Of a stretch of 64,000 nt of DNA, positions 47,691 through 58,762 are shown piece by piece. Position 1 is the first letter of the stretch. Every line of letters begins with the position of its first letter. This DNA is from Lonicera japonica. Its lineage: Eukaryota; Streptophyta; Magnoliopsida; Dipsacales; Caprifoliaceae. The stretch lies in the NCBI GenBank assembly GCA_021464415.1, contig CM038467.1, forward strand, positions 12,913,411 to 12,977,410. Direction: 5' to 3'. Position numbers and translations under genes: made by a program. Under the pieces are notes generated by a model. The model saw only the letters and a program-made list of their open reading frames with translations. It was not told the origin of the DNA and searched no databases.

Positions 47691-47933
47691 TTGTTACTGT
47701 TATACGTACTGCTCGCGTATTCAGATCAAGTTTTTTCCTCCGGAAATTCTACACCGGACCTCGCCGTTCCGTCGGCTCCCGTCATCGCCGTTACCGCCGT
47801 TCCGTCTGCTGGTCAATCATCGAACATGTCAAAAAAAAAAAAAAAAAAAAAAAAAACCAAATTCCATTTTCTCGTATCCAAGCTTCGGATCCCTAAGAGC
47901 CTCCTTCAGCTTGAGGGGGGGGTGTTAAAGTAG
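47691..47933 (+). other. Second conserved open frame of copy 2, function unknown
   Basis: An 80-codon frame starting MLLLYVLLAYSDQVF, with the lysine run and KFHFLVSKLRIPKSL as in copy 1, then changing to LQLEGGVLK where the foreign 3' segment begins. No family is recognised. Confidence 0.35.
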
Positions 47934-48178
47934 ATCTAAGCACATGCCTCCATGCTCCTGCACACATGCCTCCATGTTCCTGCTTCCATGCTCCACTGCT
48001 TCCGTATTCATTATGTTTTGTTCTTTAATTTCTTTAATTATGTAATTATAATCATTATGTTCTAGATCTAGTTTTCCAATTTGTTGGAGATCATCTCATG
48101 TAGTAAAAGGACGCTTTCAGGATTTGCTTTCCAAACTCAAGCTGACCGCCCATTTGCCACCTTGAATTTGAAGGGGGG
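47911..48178 (+). other. Foreign 3' segment of copy 2, ending in its polypurine tract
   Basis: It opens with TTGAGGGGGGGG followed by TGTTAAAGTAGATCTAAGC, the layout of a polypurine tract plus LTR start of a different element, and ends with the polypurine tract that serves copy 2's own 3' LTR (48162-48178). Template switching during reverse transcription would produce such a chimera. Confidence 0.6.
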
Positions 48179-48467
48179 TGTTAGAAATGATGATATTGAA
48201 TGATGATATTCTCCAACATAAATTAGCATTATTATTTGTAATTATTAAAGCTTAGAATTATTCTTCTTTTCCTTTATTCACTCCTCTATGTTTCCCTCCT
48301 TGTCTCCTCCTTTCTTCCTCATTTTAGGCTTCTTGTTTCCTTCTTTACTTGTATATATATTCATGTCAATTCCATTGTAAATGGATGAAAAGATTGTAAC
48401 AATGTAATCCATTATGGAATTCTTGCTCATTATAATTTCTCTATTTCTTGTGTTGTATAATTTAACA
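48179..48467 (+). repeat. 3' LTR of copy 2
   Basis: 289 bp, three differences from the 5' LTR (ATTCACTCC, CTCTATG and AGGCTTC against ATTCCCTCC, CTCCATG and AGGTTTC). Confidence 0.95.
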
Positions 48468-48472
48468 ATTAT

Positions 48473-49449
48473 AAAATACAAAATTGTTTTAAAAGAAGTA
48501 TAAATTTTTAGGTTTGGCTTTTAGTATACTGGTAAATGGCCTATGTATTTTTCAATGAAACTTGTTATTCATGTAAAACCTTGGTACATGTTGTGAATAT
48601 CTTTTCGAAGTTACTTGGTTTTGGGGTGGGTGGAGGGTTGGGTGTATGGAAGTGTCAATTTGGGCTGATGAAATGTGGACCTGGTGTGGCTTAGATATGC
48701 TTACGTGGATCTCCTGAACCATACGTCACTGGTGGGAACACAAAAAGAGATAGAGAGAGAGAGAGAGAGAGAGAGTGTAAATAGTAGAGAACCCAAACAC
48801 ACCTTCACAAAAGTTAATTTCACTGCCCGACATGTTGCAGAAGGTTGTTTTTGGAGGATCCCTAGTTGTAACAGTGATGGGTTTGGTTAGCAGTGAATTC
48901 AGAAATTTGTTACAGGAATATATAAGAATTCTATTATCACCTTCTTCATGCTCACCCAGTACAAATTTCTTTGCTTCCCGTTCAAAAGAAATATTTCTTC
49001 CGTTTTCAATTAATAATTTAAGTTTTTTATTAAACATCTCAAATTAACAGCCTCATAATTCTTAAATCTAAAGCGTGGCTGTGTGTGGAATAGTACTAGT
49101 AGAAGAAGAAGAAGAGTCGGTCAAACAAATTCTTTTGCTCCTTACCCCACAAAGAAAGTGAAATAACACAAACGTTTGTCTCCTCAGATTCTTTTCTTTA
49201 TTTTAAACTCTCTCTCCGTTTGTGTCTCTCCAATGCTTATACTGAAGGTTTGGCAGGTTTTGTCAGGATTCTTTTGCCCTACAACAAAGGAATTCTGATA
49301 TAGTAACTAAAGTAAAAATAAATCAAAACCCATAAATCATCCATCTTTTACAAAAACAAGTGTAAAGACAAAACCTGAATTTCAACCCCCCCCAAAAAAA
49401 AAAAAACATTCTTTAAGGAGTTGCCTTCGATTCATTCTGCCTTTCTCAG
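48473..49449. other. Intergenic stretch upstream of the MIZ1-like gene
   Basis: Contains a (GA)n run at about 48750-48775. An open frame at 48832-49047 overlaps another on the minus strand; neither has a recognisable domain. The last 200 bp are pyrimidine-rich and probably the leader of the next gene. Confidence 0.45.
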
Positions 49450-50235
49450 ATGAAGACAATCATGGCAAAGAGTTCCCAATACATGTCCTCCAAGAGGCAC
49501 TTCCCCTGGACAAATAAAGTCGGGAATGAAGATGAAGATGCAAAAGAAACACCAACCTTCAAGCCTTCTACCAACCCAACTGAGGAAGATGATATAGAAA
49601 AGGTTTTCGAACCACCAGCTTCAATGCCAGTTACGAGGAAGAAACTGCGAGCAATTGCAGTTTTTCGGTGGCGATCAGTTCTTACTGCATTCAGTAAGAA
49701 CCGATCCCACCTACCACCACTAGGTCTTGGACCCAGAGTTGTAGGCACCCTCTTTGGCAACCGGCATGGGCATGTACATTTCGCCTTCCAAAGGGACCCA
49801 CACTCACAACCCGCCTTCCTAGTTGAACTCGCCACACCAATAACCGGGTTGGTTAAAGAAATGGGGTCTGGTTTGGTTCGGATTGCATTGGAGTGCGACA
49901 AGGAGGAGGAAGATAAGAAATCGAAAAGATTGCTCGAAGAGCCTTTGTGGAGGACTTACTGTAATGGGAAGAAGTATGGGATTGCTACAAGGCGAGAATG
50001 TGGGCCCAAAGATTGGAAGGTTTTGAAAGCTGTGGAGCCTATTTCAATGGGGGCCGGTGTTTTGCCCGGGAATAGAGACGAAGACGGAGATGGAACTGAG
50101 TCAGAGGGGGAGATAATGTATATGAGAGCCAAGTTTGAGAGAGTTCTGGGGTCTAGAGATTCCGAGGCTTTTTACATGATGAATCCTGATAGTAATGGAG
50201 CTCCTGAACTTAGTTTTTACCTGCTTAGAGTTTAA
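49450..50235 (+). CDS. MIZU-KUSSEI 1-like protein (DUF617)
   Basis: DUF617 is a land-plant family named after MIZ1, required for root hydrotropism in Arabidopsis; the biochemical function of most members is unknown. This single-exon frame has 261 residues. The first 60 are polar and acidic; the conserved domain runs from about 66 to the end. Family motifs visible: VGTLFGNRHGHVHFAFQRDP (98-117), FLVELATPITGLVKEMGSGL (123-142), EPLWRTYCNGKKYG (164-177), GAGVLP (201-206), MYMRAKFERVLGSRDSEAFY (223-242), and the closing PELSFYLLRV (252-261), all in the usual order and length. There is no signal peptide or membrane segment. A second Met at residue 5 could also start. Being intronless is normal for the family. 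Membership is secure, but orthology to MIZ1 itself is not claimed. Confidence 0.95.
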   Translation: MKTIMAKSSQYMSSKRHFPWTNKVGNEDEDAKETPTFKPSTNPTEEDDIEKVFEPPASMPVTRKKLRAIAVFRWRSVLTAFSKNRSHLPPLGLGPRVVGTLFGNRHGHVHFAFQRDPHSQPAFLVELATPITGLVKEMGSGLVRIALECDKEEEDKKSKRLLEEPLWRTYCNGKKYGIATRRECGPKDWKVLKAVEPISMGAGVLPGNRDEDGDGTESEGEIMYMRAKFERVLGSRDSEAFYMMNPDSNGAPELSFYLLRV

Positions 50236-52221
50236 GCAGCAGGATTGTTGAAGGTCTTTTGAAGAAGCAATTTAGGTTCCTTTTTGTTATTTGCTTCTAT
50301 GTTTTATGGTTTTTGTTAGGATTGTTGAAGGGTAAACTGATGATACTGCTCTGGCTCTTGAGCCAAGAACTTAATTAGATGCTTTTTTCTCTTTTCCTCT
50401 ATTTCTATTTTTAGAATTTGGAAACATTGGGGTTTTACAATTATGAGGGAGAACGGAAAATACGTGTATCACTCTATAATGACTGAAAGTAAATATATAT
50501 AGTTTGTACTTTGAATGAAGTATTTTAACGTAGGTCTTTCTTGATCACAAGCATATCATACTCTTTAAACTGTGAATTGTTTTTGTGGCTGTCTTAAAGA
50601 GTTGCTTGGTTTTGCTACTGGTCGGTTTCACAATGTTTGATAATTTACAGAATGAAAGCACCACGTTAATTGATTTTCAAGAAGAATCAACTGTTTCCTT
50701 TAGATTTTTGTAATGCTATGGAGAATAAGAGTAATGGCGTTCTTGGAATGCCCAGATACCACCCTTATTTTCATGTAAAAAACATTATATATGGACAGCT
50801 AAGCTTAAACTAAGTTCCTTTTTGTGGCAACTTGGTTCATAAATTATAGAATCCAAATTCTGGGCATTTGATCCAAAGTAATAAGATGTTCCAATCATTG
50901 ATTTTGGTGCATAGTTTTGGCGTGGTTTGATCAAAGTAACATGAGAATCCCCATGTATACCATTAATTTTTTTAATTTCTTTTTGGGAAGAAGAATTCCA
51001 ATGTAATTTTCTTACTATTTTTCTAATTATAACTTAATTATGGGAATCTACAAAAGCAAATCACATGAAAATTTGGCTGCCTGACATGTTAGGCAGCAGC
51101 AATATTTGCCTTTCCATTTTTTGTTGACTGCCATTTCACACTTCTTGCCTTCTAGTCTTATTGTAAAATCACGTAACCCTGTAACTCGTTTAAAAATTAT
51201 GGGTTATTAATGCTACTCTGTTTTAATTTGCAAAATGTACAATATTGAGATCATACAATACAACTATTCAAAATAACATTATTTTTTAATAAAGAAATAA
51301 TTGTTTTTATAATATGCATAGTCTTGTAGAAATGACAAAAGAGAATAATAAGTTTCGGTGAATATAGTGATAAGTATGTAAGTATTTAACACCTTCTTAA
51401 AATATAATATTTTCAATCACTTTTTAAATTATGAAAAATTAAATAATGTTATTTATCAAATGCACCTCTGATGTAATAAAGGGAAAATAAGTTCACCCTT
51501 AATATGAAACTATTTCAGGGCTAAATCTTAAGTTTTTATTAATTTTCAAGGAATCAAATGTAAACATAAAAACATTATGCACATTGTTTATTTTATATAT
51601 TTGGCCTTGTTTCATGGCTTTCATGTGCGATTTTTTTTTCCTTCTGCAAAGTAAAACAAAGGAGAGGAACAGTGGGGCCGTTTTTGAGGGTTGGCGTGGC
51701 CTTGAGATATGTGTAGATTACAGCATGTACGAAAAGAGAGAACGCAGAGATTAGCTTCACGGCAATCGAGGTTATTTTGATAGCAATCTAATCACAACAT
51801 CATTAAATACTAGTTTTTTAATACTTGTGATGCACAAAAGTATTTATAAATTTATATATATAATTTTATTTTTTAATTATTTTTTTATTAGATAAATTTT
51901 AAATTAAAGATATATAACTATTTTTTTTAATTATAGGAGTTTTTTAAAAACAATTGAAGGTGATTGAAGGACTGTTATTAAACAATATTATTAAAAATTT
52001 AATATAAGATTTGTTTTAAAGAAACAAAATATTAAAAACTTGTTAAAATTTAATAATATATCAATATAAATATAATGCAATAAATATAAATATACGTGGA
52101 TATAAATAGTATATATAAATATGATGTAATAAATATAATTATATGTGTCAACTAAAGAGCCTTGTTAACATTTAATGCAATAAATTCTTCTCACTCATCT
52201 CATTATATATATATATATATA
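50236..52221. other. Intergenic stretch
   Basis: 3' flank of the MIZ1-like gene then AT-rich DNA with a (TA)n run at 52204-52228 into which the next element has inserted. No gene is seen. Confidence 0.5.
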
Positions 52222-52230
52222 TATATACTA

Positions 52231-53338
52231 TGAGTCTCGTTCATATGCGGACTAGTGCGTACGCACTAGTCCCACGCATTTTCTCACAGGCGCGCGTGTA
52301 GAGCAGCAGGATGGGAATTGACTCTCACTCTCTCATAGCTCTCTCACAACACACTCCCAAATGGGGAAAAAATTCATAGCTCGCCTGCAACATCCATCTC
52401 TCTCTCTTTCAAAAAACCCCAAACTCCCATCCTGTCTCAGACCCAAAATCCCTTCCCGTTGAAAACCCCCCATTTGCGCGCACTCCCTCTCTCTAAACCC
52501 GGCTGGACGACGACAGCAGCAACTCTCTCTCTCTAAAAAAAATTTTGCACAAAGCTCTCTCACCTGCGCACTCTATCTCTCTCTCTCATATATCATATAT
52601 ATTGTATCCAAAGCAGCAGCAGGCAAACTAAACCCACTGGCAGCAATCAGCAATCCAAAAAAATACATACACATCATTCAGCAATTGATTCTACCAAAAA
52701 AAAAAAAAAACACCTTCATTTCCTTAATTTATATCCACTGGCAGCAATTCATCATTTAACAATTCAAAAAAAAAAAGCAACCCAAAATTGTGTTTCCCAT
52801 TGAAAGCAACATCAGGCAAACTACACAACATTTCCTATTTAAAGCAACGGGTGTGGGATGAGAATTTCCTTAATTTTCACATTTTGTATTAGCCAAACTA
52901 AACCCAAAATTGCAGACAAATTTTGCTCTTAATAAATCAACACAATCAAACCCAACAACAGAAATTAAAGTGACGAGAGAGATAGAGTGCGCAGGTGAGA
53001 GAGAGCTTTGTGCAAAAAAAATTTTAGAGAGAGAGAGTTGCTGCTGTCGTCGTCCAGCCGGGTTTAGAGAGAGGGAGTGCGCGCAAATGGGGGTTTTCAA
53101 CGGGAAGGGATTTTGGGTCTGAGACGGGATGGGAGTTTGGGGTTTTTTGAAAGAGAGAGAGAGATGGATGTTGCAGGTGAGCTGTGAATTTTTTTCCCCA
53201 TTTGAGCGTGTGTTGTGAGAGAGTGAGAGAGCTATGAGAGAGTGAGAGTCAATTCCCATCCTGCTGCTCTACACGCGCGCCTGCGGGAAAATGCGTGGGA
53301 CTAGTGCGTACGCACTAGTCCGCATATGAACGGGACTC
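52231..53338. mobile_element. Mutator-like element with about 350-bp inverted repeats
   Basis: 1108 bp flanked by the exact 9-bp duplication tatatacta (52222-52230; 53339-53347), the size made by Mutator-type transposases. Inverted repeats of about 350 bp (52232 to about 52590; about 52975 to 53338) are well over 90% alike. Near each tip lies the perfect palindrome GGACTAGTGCGTACGCACTAGTCC-type core (24 bp). The repeats hold CT/GA-rich tracts; the roughly 380-bp middle has no coding capacity. Open frames in the repeats (for example 52333-52563 and 52910-53122) are mirror copies and look non-coding. Confidence 0.92.
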
Positions 53339-53347
53339 TATATACTA

Positions 53348-54637
53348 TTAGATTAGATTAGATGTAATAGATATTAAGTATGGATAAAATTTTGAAAAAT
53401 GAAAGAGTTTAAAAAATAAGTAAATAAAGGTTTCATAATAAAAATGATTATTATTATAATTATTACACTTTCTTGATTTTACTATACTAATAATTATTAT
53501 TATAATAAATAATATAAATTATTAAAATAATTAATAAGAGAGTATCAAGTATGTTATTATTACGGTAATTATTATAACAATTAATAAAAGAGATGATATT
53601 ACTTTATCTGTAATACTAAATGTGAGAGGAAGAATATATAAATAATTAAAATAATTAATAAGAGAGTATTAAGTATATTATTATTACGGTAATTATTATA
53701 ACAATTAATAAGAGAGATGATATTACTTTCTCTGTAATACTAAATGGGAAAGGAAGAATCCTAAAGTGTTAGAACGGTTGGAATCCGAAAAGTTGCGTAC
53801 AATGAATTTGAAAAAATAAAAATAATGGATAAAAGGAGATGGATGAAGATGTAAAGCGCCAAAGCAAGCGGTGTTAGACCATTTGTTCTATCTGTTTGAC
53901 TTTTGCTTCTCTAGAGAAAATGGGATATAAATGGGACATAAATGCTCTATTGCTAAAAATTTGACATGTGGCACTTACTTAGTAAGTTGTGCCTCCATTT
54001 TCATTAGTTTTAGTAGATATTTTCAAAACATCAAATTAAAGAAATCAAATTGTCTTTTTCTTATTCTGCCAATTTTCTCTCTCTATATTTTACTTTTCTC
54101 TTTTATTAATTTTTTTTAAAATTTAAAATATATTAATTTTAAATACAAAAACTAAAATTTATTAAAATTTTCATATTTAAAATTTATTTATGGATACCTA
54201 TAAATTAAGATCCATTCTAATTATAAAGTGACGTACAAAAAAATTAAAATAATAATAATTTCAAGAAAATCTATTGTAACCCACTTTTTATTTAATATTT
54301 TACAAATATAAATACTTTTTTAAAGCACGTTACTTTTGTAAAGCAATGTTACTATCAATTATACCATGTGTTTACAATTAAAATTTAGAAAATATGTAAT
54401 ATTGTTGTAATAGTATTAGGGTAAATCAAAATTTCAAAATATTTATTTTTTATATATATGGTGAATGGTAGGGATGGCAAATGACCCAACTTTTCTTTTA
54501 GTTTAAAAATAAGTTGTTCAATCTTTTACAAACCTTTTTTTTAAAAAAAAAACACATTACTTTTTGTAAACGAATAGTACTACCAACAATAACATCTGTT
54601 TACTATTAAAATTTTAAAAATATATAATTTTAGGTCG
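53348..54637. other. AT-rich intergenic stretch with a duplication
   Basis: Holds the 124-bp tandem duplication listed next, and a related pair of AT-rich blocks near 54320 and 54555 (TTACTTTT-GTAAA...TGTTTAC-ATTAAAATTT). No gene is seen. Confidence 0.5.
53520..53760. repeat. 124-bp tandem duplication
   Basis: AATTAATAAGAGAGTATYAA...TTATTATTACGGTAATTATT...GATATTACTTTMTCTGTAAT occurs twice with a 124-bp shift and few differences. Confidence 0.85.
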
Positions 54638-56560
54638 AAAAATACCCTAGAGGGGGGGTGAATAGGGTTTATAAAACTAAATGCGGAATTTAAAAATCTT
54701 TTCAAAAAGTTTAAGTAAAACAATTTACTTAACAAATATATATCAAAGAATGTAAGCAAATAAACAATGAAGTACAAGAGAAAATGATTAAGCAATCTCA
54801 AGCAATAACAAAACAATCAATAATAAAGAGATTGAGTTAGAAAGATTAAACCAATCGAAATCCAAGATTTTTTGTTCACACGGTTCGGCTTGTTCCCCCC
54901 TACTCCGCGCTCGGTTAGTTCCCTGAGAACTTCCACTAAAATCGATCTCTTTCCGGGTGAAGATCAAACTACTACAAGTGTATTCTTCTCACACACTCTA
55001 CAAGTATTGCTACACCACAATACTCTCACAAGATACCCTCTTGCTAACCTATGAGATATACCTCTCACAAATATGATTTGAATAAGTTTTGGTGGCTAAC
55101 ACCAATGTACAATATCTCTCTTGTGTATAATAAAATACAAATGAAGTTCACACTAAGAGATATCAAAATTGATCAAAGTATATAGCTCAAAAATGAAAGA
55201 TTGATCAATTAAATCAATTGAATACTTGAATAACTTTGTATATATGTAAAATGAGTTTGTAGAATGATTCAAGTGTGTTAAAACATGTCTTAAGACATCA
55301 TATTTATAGTTTACAAAATCATATGGCCGTTAGGGATGATTAAGAGAGGTTTTGGCTCCAAGGTATACATTTTCAAACTTTCCAACAGCTAGTTTTGACA
55401 AAGAAATTTAAAATTATTTTGTTAATTTCTCTCAATTAGATCGTTGGATCATGCTCAAATTTTAGTCAAAATTGCCAAGAGATGTTGTCTAACTACTGTA
55501 AAAATTTCAAAATGATCGGAGTTCGGGAAGGCCTTCATTTTACCGTTAGATCAAAACTGGGCAAAAACTGAGCAAATTTTAAACGAAAAATAAAAATATT
55601 TTTCCAATTTAATAATTTAGTTCCAAATAAAATTCTAATGATTTATGAACCTCAAATATATGTTTCTAAGATACCCATTTTTATTATAGCTTAAAATATG
55701 ATCATTTAAAATTAATATGAATTTATTTTGAAACTCGATTTTTGTAAAATGATGTTTTTCAAATAAATTCAATTTCAAGCTAGTTTAAATCAATCTTTAA
55801 AAGATGCAAGAATATGTTTAAGCTATAAGGATTTGATCAATAAAGTATCTTCACATAAAATCTAAGCACTCACTCCATTTAATGATAATTCGAGTCTTCG
55901 TGATGCTTGATTTTCTTGTGCGTATCTTCACTTGTTTGATGTTCTTGATCATTTCTTGGTTTTGATAACTTGTAGAACATGTGGAGATCATTCTTGTGCA
56001 TATCTTCACTTACTTGATGATCTAGATCTTTTATTGGCTTTGTATAGCACATGTATATCACTTGAGTTCATTTATTGTGAGTAGATGCGTTTGTAAAGCT
56101 TGTGTGAGATTTTGATTGCTTCAGTTTGAAGTTACACTTGGTCGGAAGATATATCGGTTAAAATGGCTATCATCATTGGAACAACCGAGTTAAATAACAC
56201 TTTATTAACTTATTGTAATTATCAAAATAAGATTAATTGACTTTAAGGTCAACAATCTCCCCCTTTTTGATGATGACAATAGAGTTAATGTGTGTTTATA
56301 AAAAGATAATAATTTTAAGCATATGAATAATATGCTCCCCCTAAATAGGTGCATAGATAAAAATATAAATGAATAATATGCTCCCAAATTACATATGATT
56401 GATTTATTGTTATTATCAAAATAAGATTAAGACCTTAGGTTAACAATCTCCCCCTTTTTTATGATGACAATAAATTAATGTGTGTTAACAATAACTTGGA
56501 CAAACTATTAGAAATGCAAAGGTGTGTATTCGACAAAGCCGGTTTGGGTTATAATCAAAT
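54638..56560 (-). mobile_element. Sirevirus-type Copia fragment: 3' LTR plus polypurine tracts
   Basis: On the minus strand TTGTCATCATCAAAAAGGGGGAGATTG is followed by TGTTGACCTTAAAG; the first is the hallmark polypurine tract of Sireviruses (Maximus/SIRE) and the second the LTR start (56254). The LTR then runs to about 54638, with the typical CTATTCACCCCCCCTCTAGG near its end. A second tract with the same LTR-edge sequence lies about 190 bp away (near 56446-56456), fitting the multiple tracts of this lineage. No primer site, gag or pol and no second LTR is seen, so this is a truncated remnant. Outer borders are approximate. Confidence 0.7.
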
Positions 56561-57350
56561 CAATAACCAAAAGAATTACAAAAATTTCTTTAAAACATAC
56601 ACACCGCATAATTGCTTGTGTTTATGGATCAACTTTATGTAACGTATTTCATATAGTTAGCATTTCTTAAAACAAAAATATTACCGAAAGCATATATATA
56701 ATGCAACTTGAGAATTTAGTGTTTCTTTGAAAGAAGCTTTTTTGGACTTAATCAATTGTTCATAGCAAAATTTGTTAATTATAGTTAAATTTGATAGATT
56801 TATTATATCTCAAAAAAAGAAAATGGCATCTTTAAAAGTTTGGACAATTGGATTACTCTTCCTTTAAGTTTGGGAGGATCCAACAGGCCAGAAAGACTAA
56901 AAATATCAGCCCAACATAAAAATGAGCTGTATTTTATACTATGAATTATAGGGGGGTACATAGATATGGAAGGAAGGAAACTAGCTAGGACAAGCCATCC
57001 CCTTTTTCATTTTTGTTACACCCCGGATACTGTGGATTACAGGTTAGTTATTATTTATTTGCAATTAGTGTTTTCTGAAAAGATATTAACTTTAAAGTGA
57101 CAATTTGGGACAAGAGGGGGTGTAACATGTTTGGTAGAAGATTTCATTTTCGGAGTTGACTCCCAGGCCATTAATTTCTCAATAGAAAACCGAAGAAATT
57201 AAGAAGAAAAATAAAATTAACTGCCATAACTCTAGTGTTTAGAACAATAAAGAAGTTGAAGATTCTGATAATATTTTTTTTAGGTAACCTAGCAAATACA
57301 GCCCGATTAATTAAGAAAACTACCAATGCACCTAGAAGCTAGAGAAACAA
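56561..57350. other. Gene-free stretch, 3' flank of the early nodulin-like gene
   Basis: It may include more Sirevirus 3' sequence on its left side. On its right side it should hold the 3' untranslated region of the minus-strand gene. Confidence 0.4.
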
Positions 57351-58762
57351 TCACATGAAAAATGGCCTCAAGAAGGACAAGGTAAACATGATCATATTTA
57401 TTGAAGACACAGCACCACCAATCTTGAGCAATACTGCACCACTCTTCTTAGGCGGTTCGGTTGTCTCGTTAGCTGATTGAGGAGGGTTTGGATTTTCGGG
57501 CTCTAAAACTTTGATGATCATCTTCAAGCCTCTGTCGCAGTGTCCAGATACCCCACTGATGAAATAGAATAGCCCTGGGCGGTCCAGTCTATAGGTGGTG
57601 TTGCCATTGTTGGAGAAGAATAAGGGATCTGGTGATTGGCACTTCTCGTACTCCCCTTTCGTCACCACCAATACCGAGTCCATATTGTACTCAAAACCTA
57701 CACACCAACAAATTGAGAGAGAGAGAGAGAGATCAAGTACCCAAAGAAACTCGCTCTGTATTGTTGCTAGCTTAGATATACATGTGTGTGTATAAGGAAA
57801 AATATATATATATATATATATATATATCATGCACTGCTAACTTAACTCTTGATCTAATGCAGACTAGGATAGCATCCGTTCAATAAGATTGGACAATCTC
57901 GTAATTTTCTATTAACTCTTCGAAAAGGAGAAAACGCAGTATAAGGTTAAAAGGAGACTTTTTTCTCTCTTGACATTTTTGCCTATCAAAAAACATAATA
58001 TAGTTTATGTCTAATTAAGCGTGCAGTTCAAGTGGTAAAGAGTTTTTGTTGGAAACCAAGACATTTGTAGTTTTACTAGGTGTATATGTGATTGCTTGTA
58101 TTAAAAAAAATAATAAAGTTTTGAAGTCTCATCGTTTGTGTCCTTTTATGCTCAACTTAGTTCTAAATAAAAACGAAAGGAAATAACATTTTTCTTTAAC
58201 TTTCAAAAAAAAAAAAAGCCATCGAGTCAGTTTTACTATTGGTAAAAGCTGTCGTCCCAAATTTAATTTTAAGAATTACCAACATTTACCCCCCTCACAT
58301 GTATTACAACAATGCTACAGTATTATTGTTATTATCTTTAGGAAATTAATAATGTGGACAATAGGTAACCTAAGTAAATCATATTTTGTGATTTAGAAAG
58401 ACAAGGAAACTATTTCTTTTAACTAAAAAAAGGGACAAGTGTATCCTCCTAAAACTTAAAAAAAGAGTGGGTGATTTGAAGGAAGAAAGATACAATTCGA
58501 CATATGTATGTATGTATCTATATATATATATATATATGATATACTTACGTAAAATGTCATTAGGCTTAAACCTGTTATTGGAAGCCCAGTGATTGTAAAA
58601 TTGGCCATCCTTAGATGAAGAAGGAACAATCCACCCATTGTTGCCACCGACTTTGAACTCAACACCACTACTTATTGTCAATATGTTTAACCACACGAAA
58701 AACAACAATGTAAACATCGCAATTTCTTTGCATTTGCCCGCCGTTGAAATACCGGAAGCCAT
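57351..58762 (-). CDS. Early nodulin-like protein (phytocyanin family, no copper site)
   Basis: ENODL proteins are GPI-anchored cell-surface proteins with a plastocyanin fold, thought to work in cell-wall and reproductive signalling. Exons 58549-58762 and 57351-57697 join in phase (C|GT) to 186 residues. A signal peptide covers about 1-33, then the plastocyanin-like domain about 34-135 (VEFKVGGNNGW, FYNHWASNNRFKPND, YNMDSVLVVTKGEYEKC, GLFYFISGVSGHCDRGLKM), with Cys91 and Cys125 as the likely disulphide. The usual type I copper residues are lost: the first His position reads NMDSV and the ligand Cys position reads FISG, so it should not bind copper. N104 and N148 are N-glycosylation sites. A Pro-rich stretch ENPNPPQSANETTEPP and a hydrophobic C-terminal tail fit GPI anchoring. 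Intron position is that of the family. (TA)n tracts sit in the intron and just after the start on the opposite strand. Confidence 0.93.

Larger units (their letters stand above)
44916..48467 (+). mobile_element. LTR retrotransposon carrying a LOB-domain ORF, copy 2
   Basis: 3552 bp in forward orientation, flanked by the 5-bp target duplication attat (44911-44915; 48468-48472). LTRs of 289 bp differ from each other at three positions, so this insertion is a little older than copy 1. The primer site is TGGTATCAGAGG and the polypurine tract TTGAATTTGAAGGGGGG. It shares with copy 1 the leader, tRNA-like segment, CACGTG cluster, LOB ORF and A-tract, but from about 47905 to 48178 its 3' sequence is unrelated to copy 1. 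That segment starts with a second polypurine tract followed by TGTTAAAG, the look of another element's LTR start. No gag or pol. The two copies lie inverted about 32 kb apart. Confidence 0.95.

Noticed and set aside
48832..49047. 71-codon frame upstream of the MIZ1-like gene
   Set aside because: No domain, no splice partner, and an equally long frame on the other strand.
52910..53259. Open frames in the MULE inverted repeats
   Set aside because: They reflect simple GA/CT-rich repeat sequence and recur as mirror copies on both arms.
58015..58100. SINE-head-like text (GCAGTTCAAGTGGTAAAGAG)
   Set aside because: Only an A-box-like part is present; no B box follows at the expected distance.
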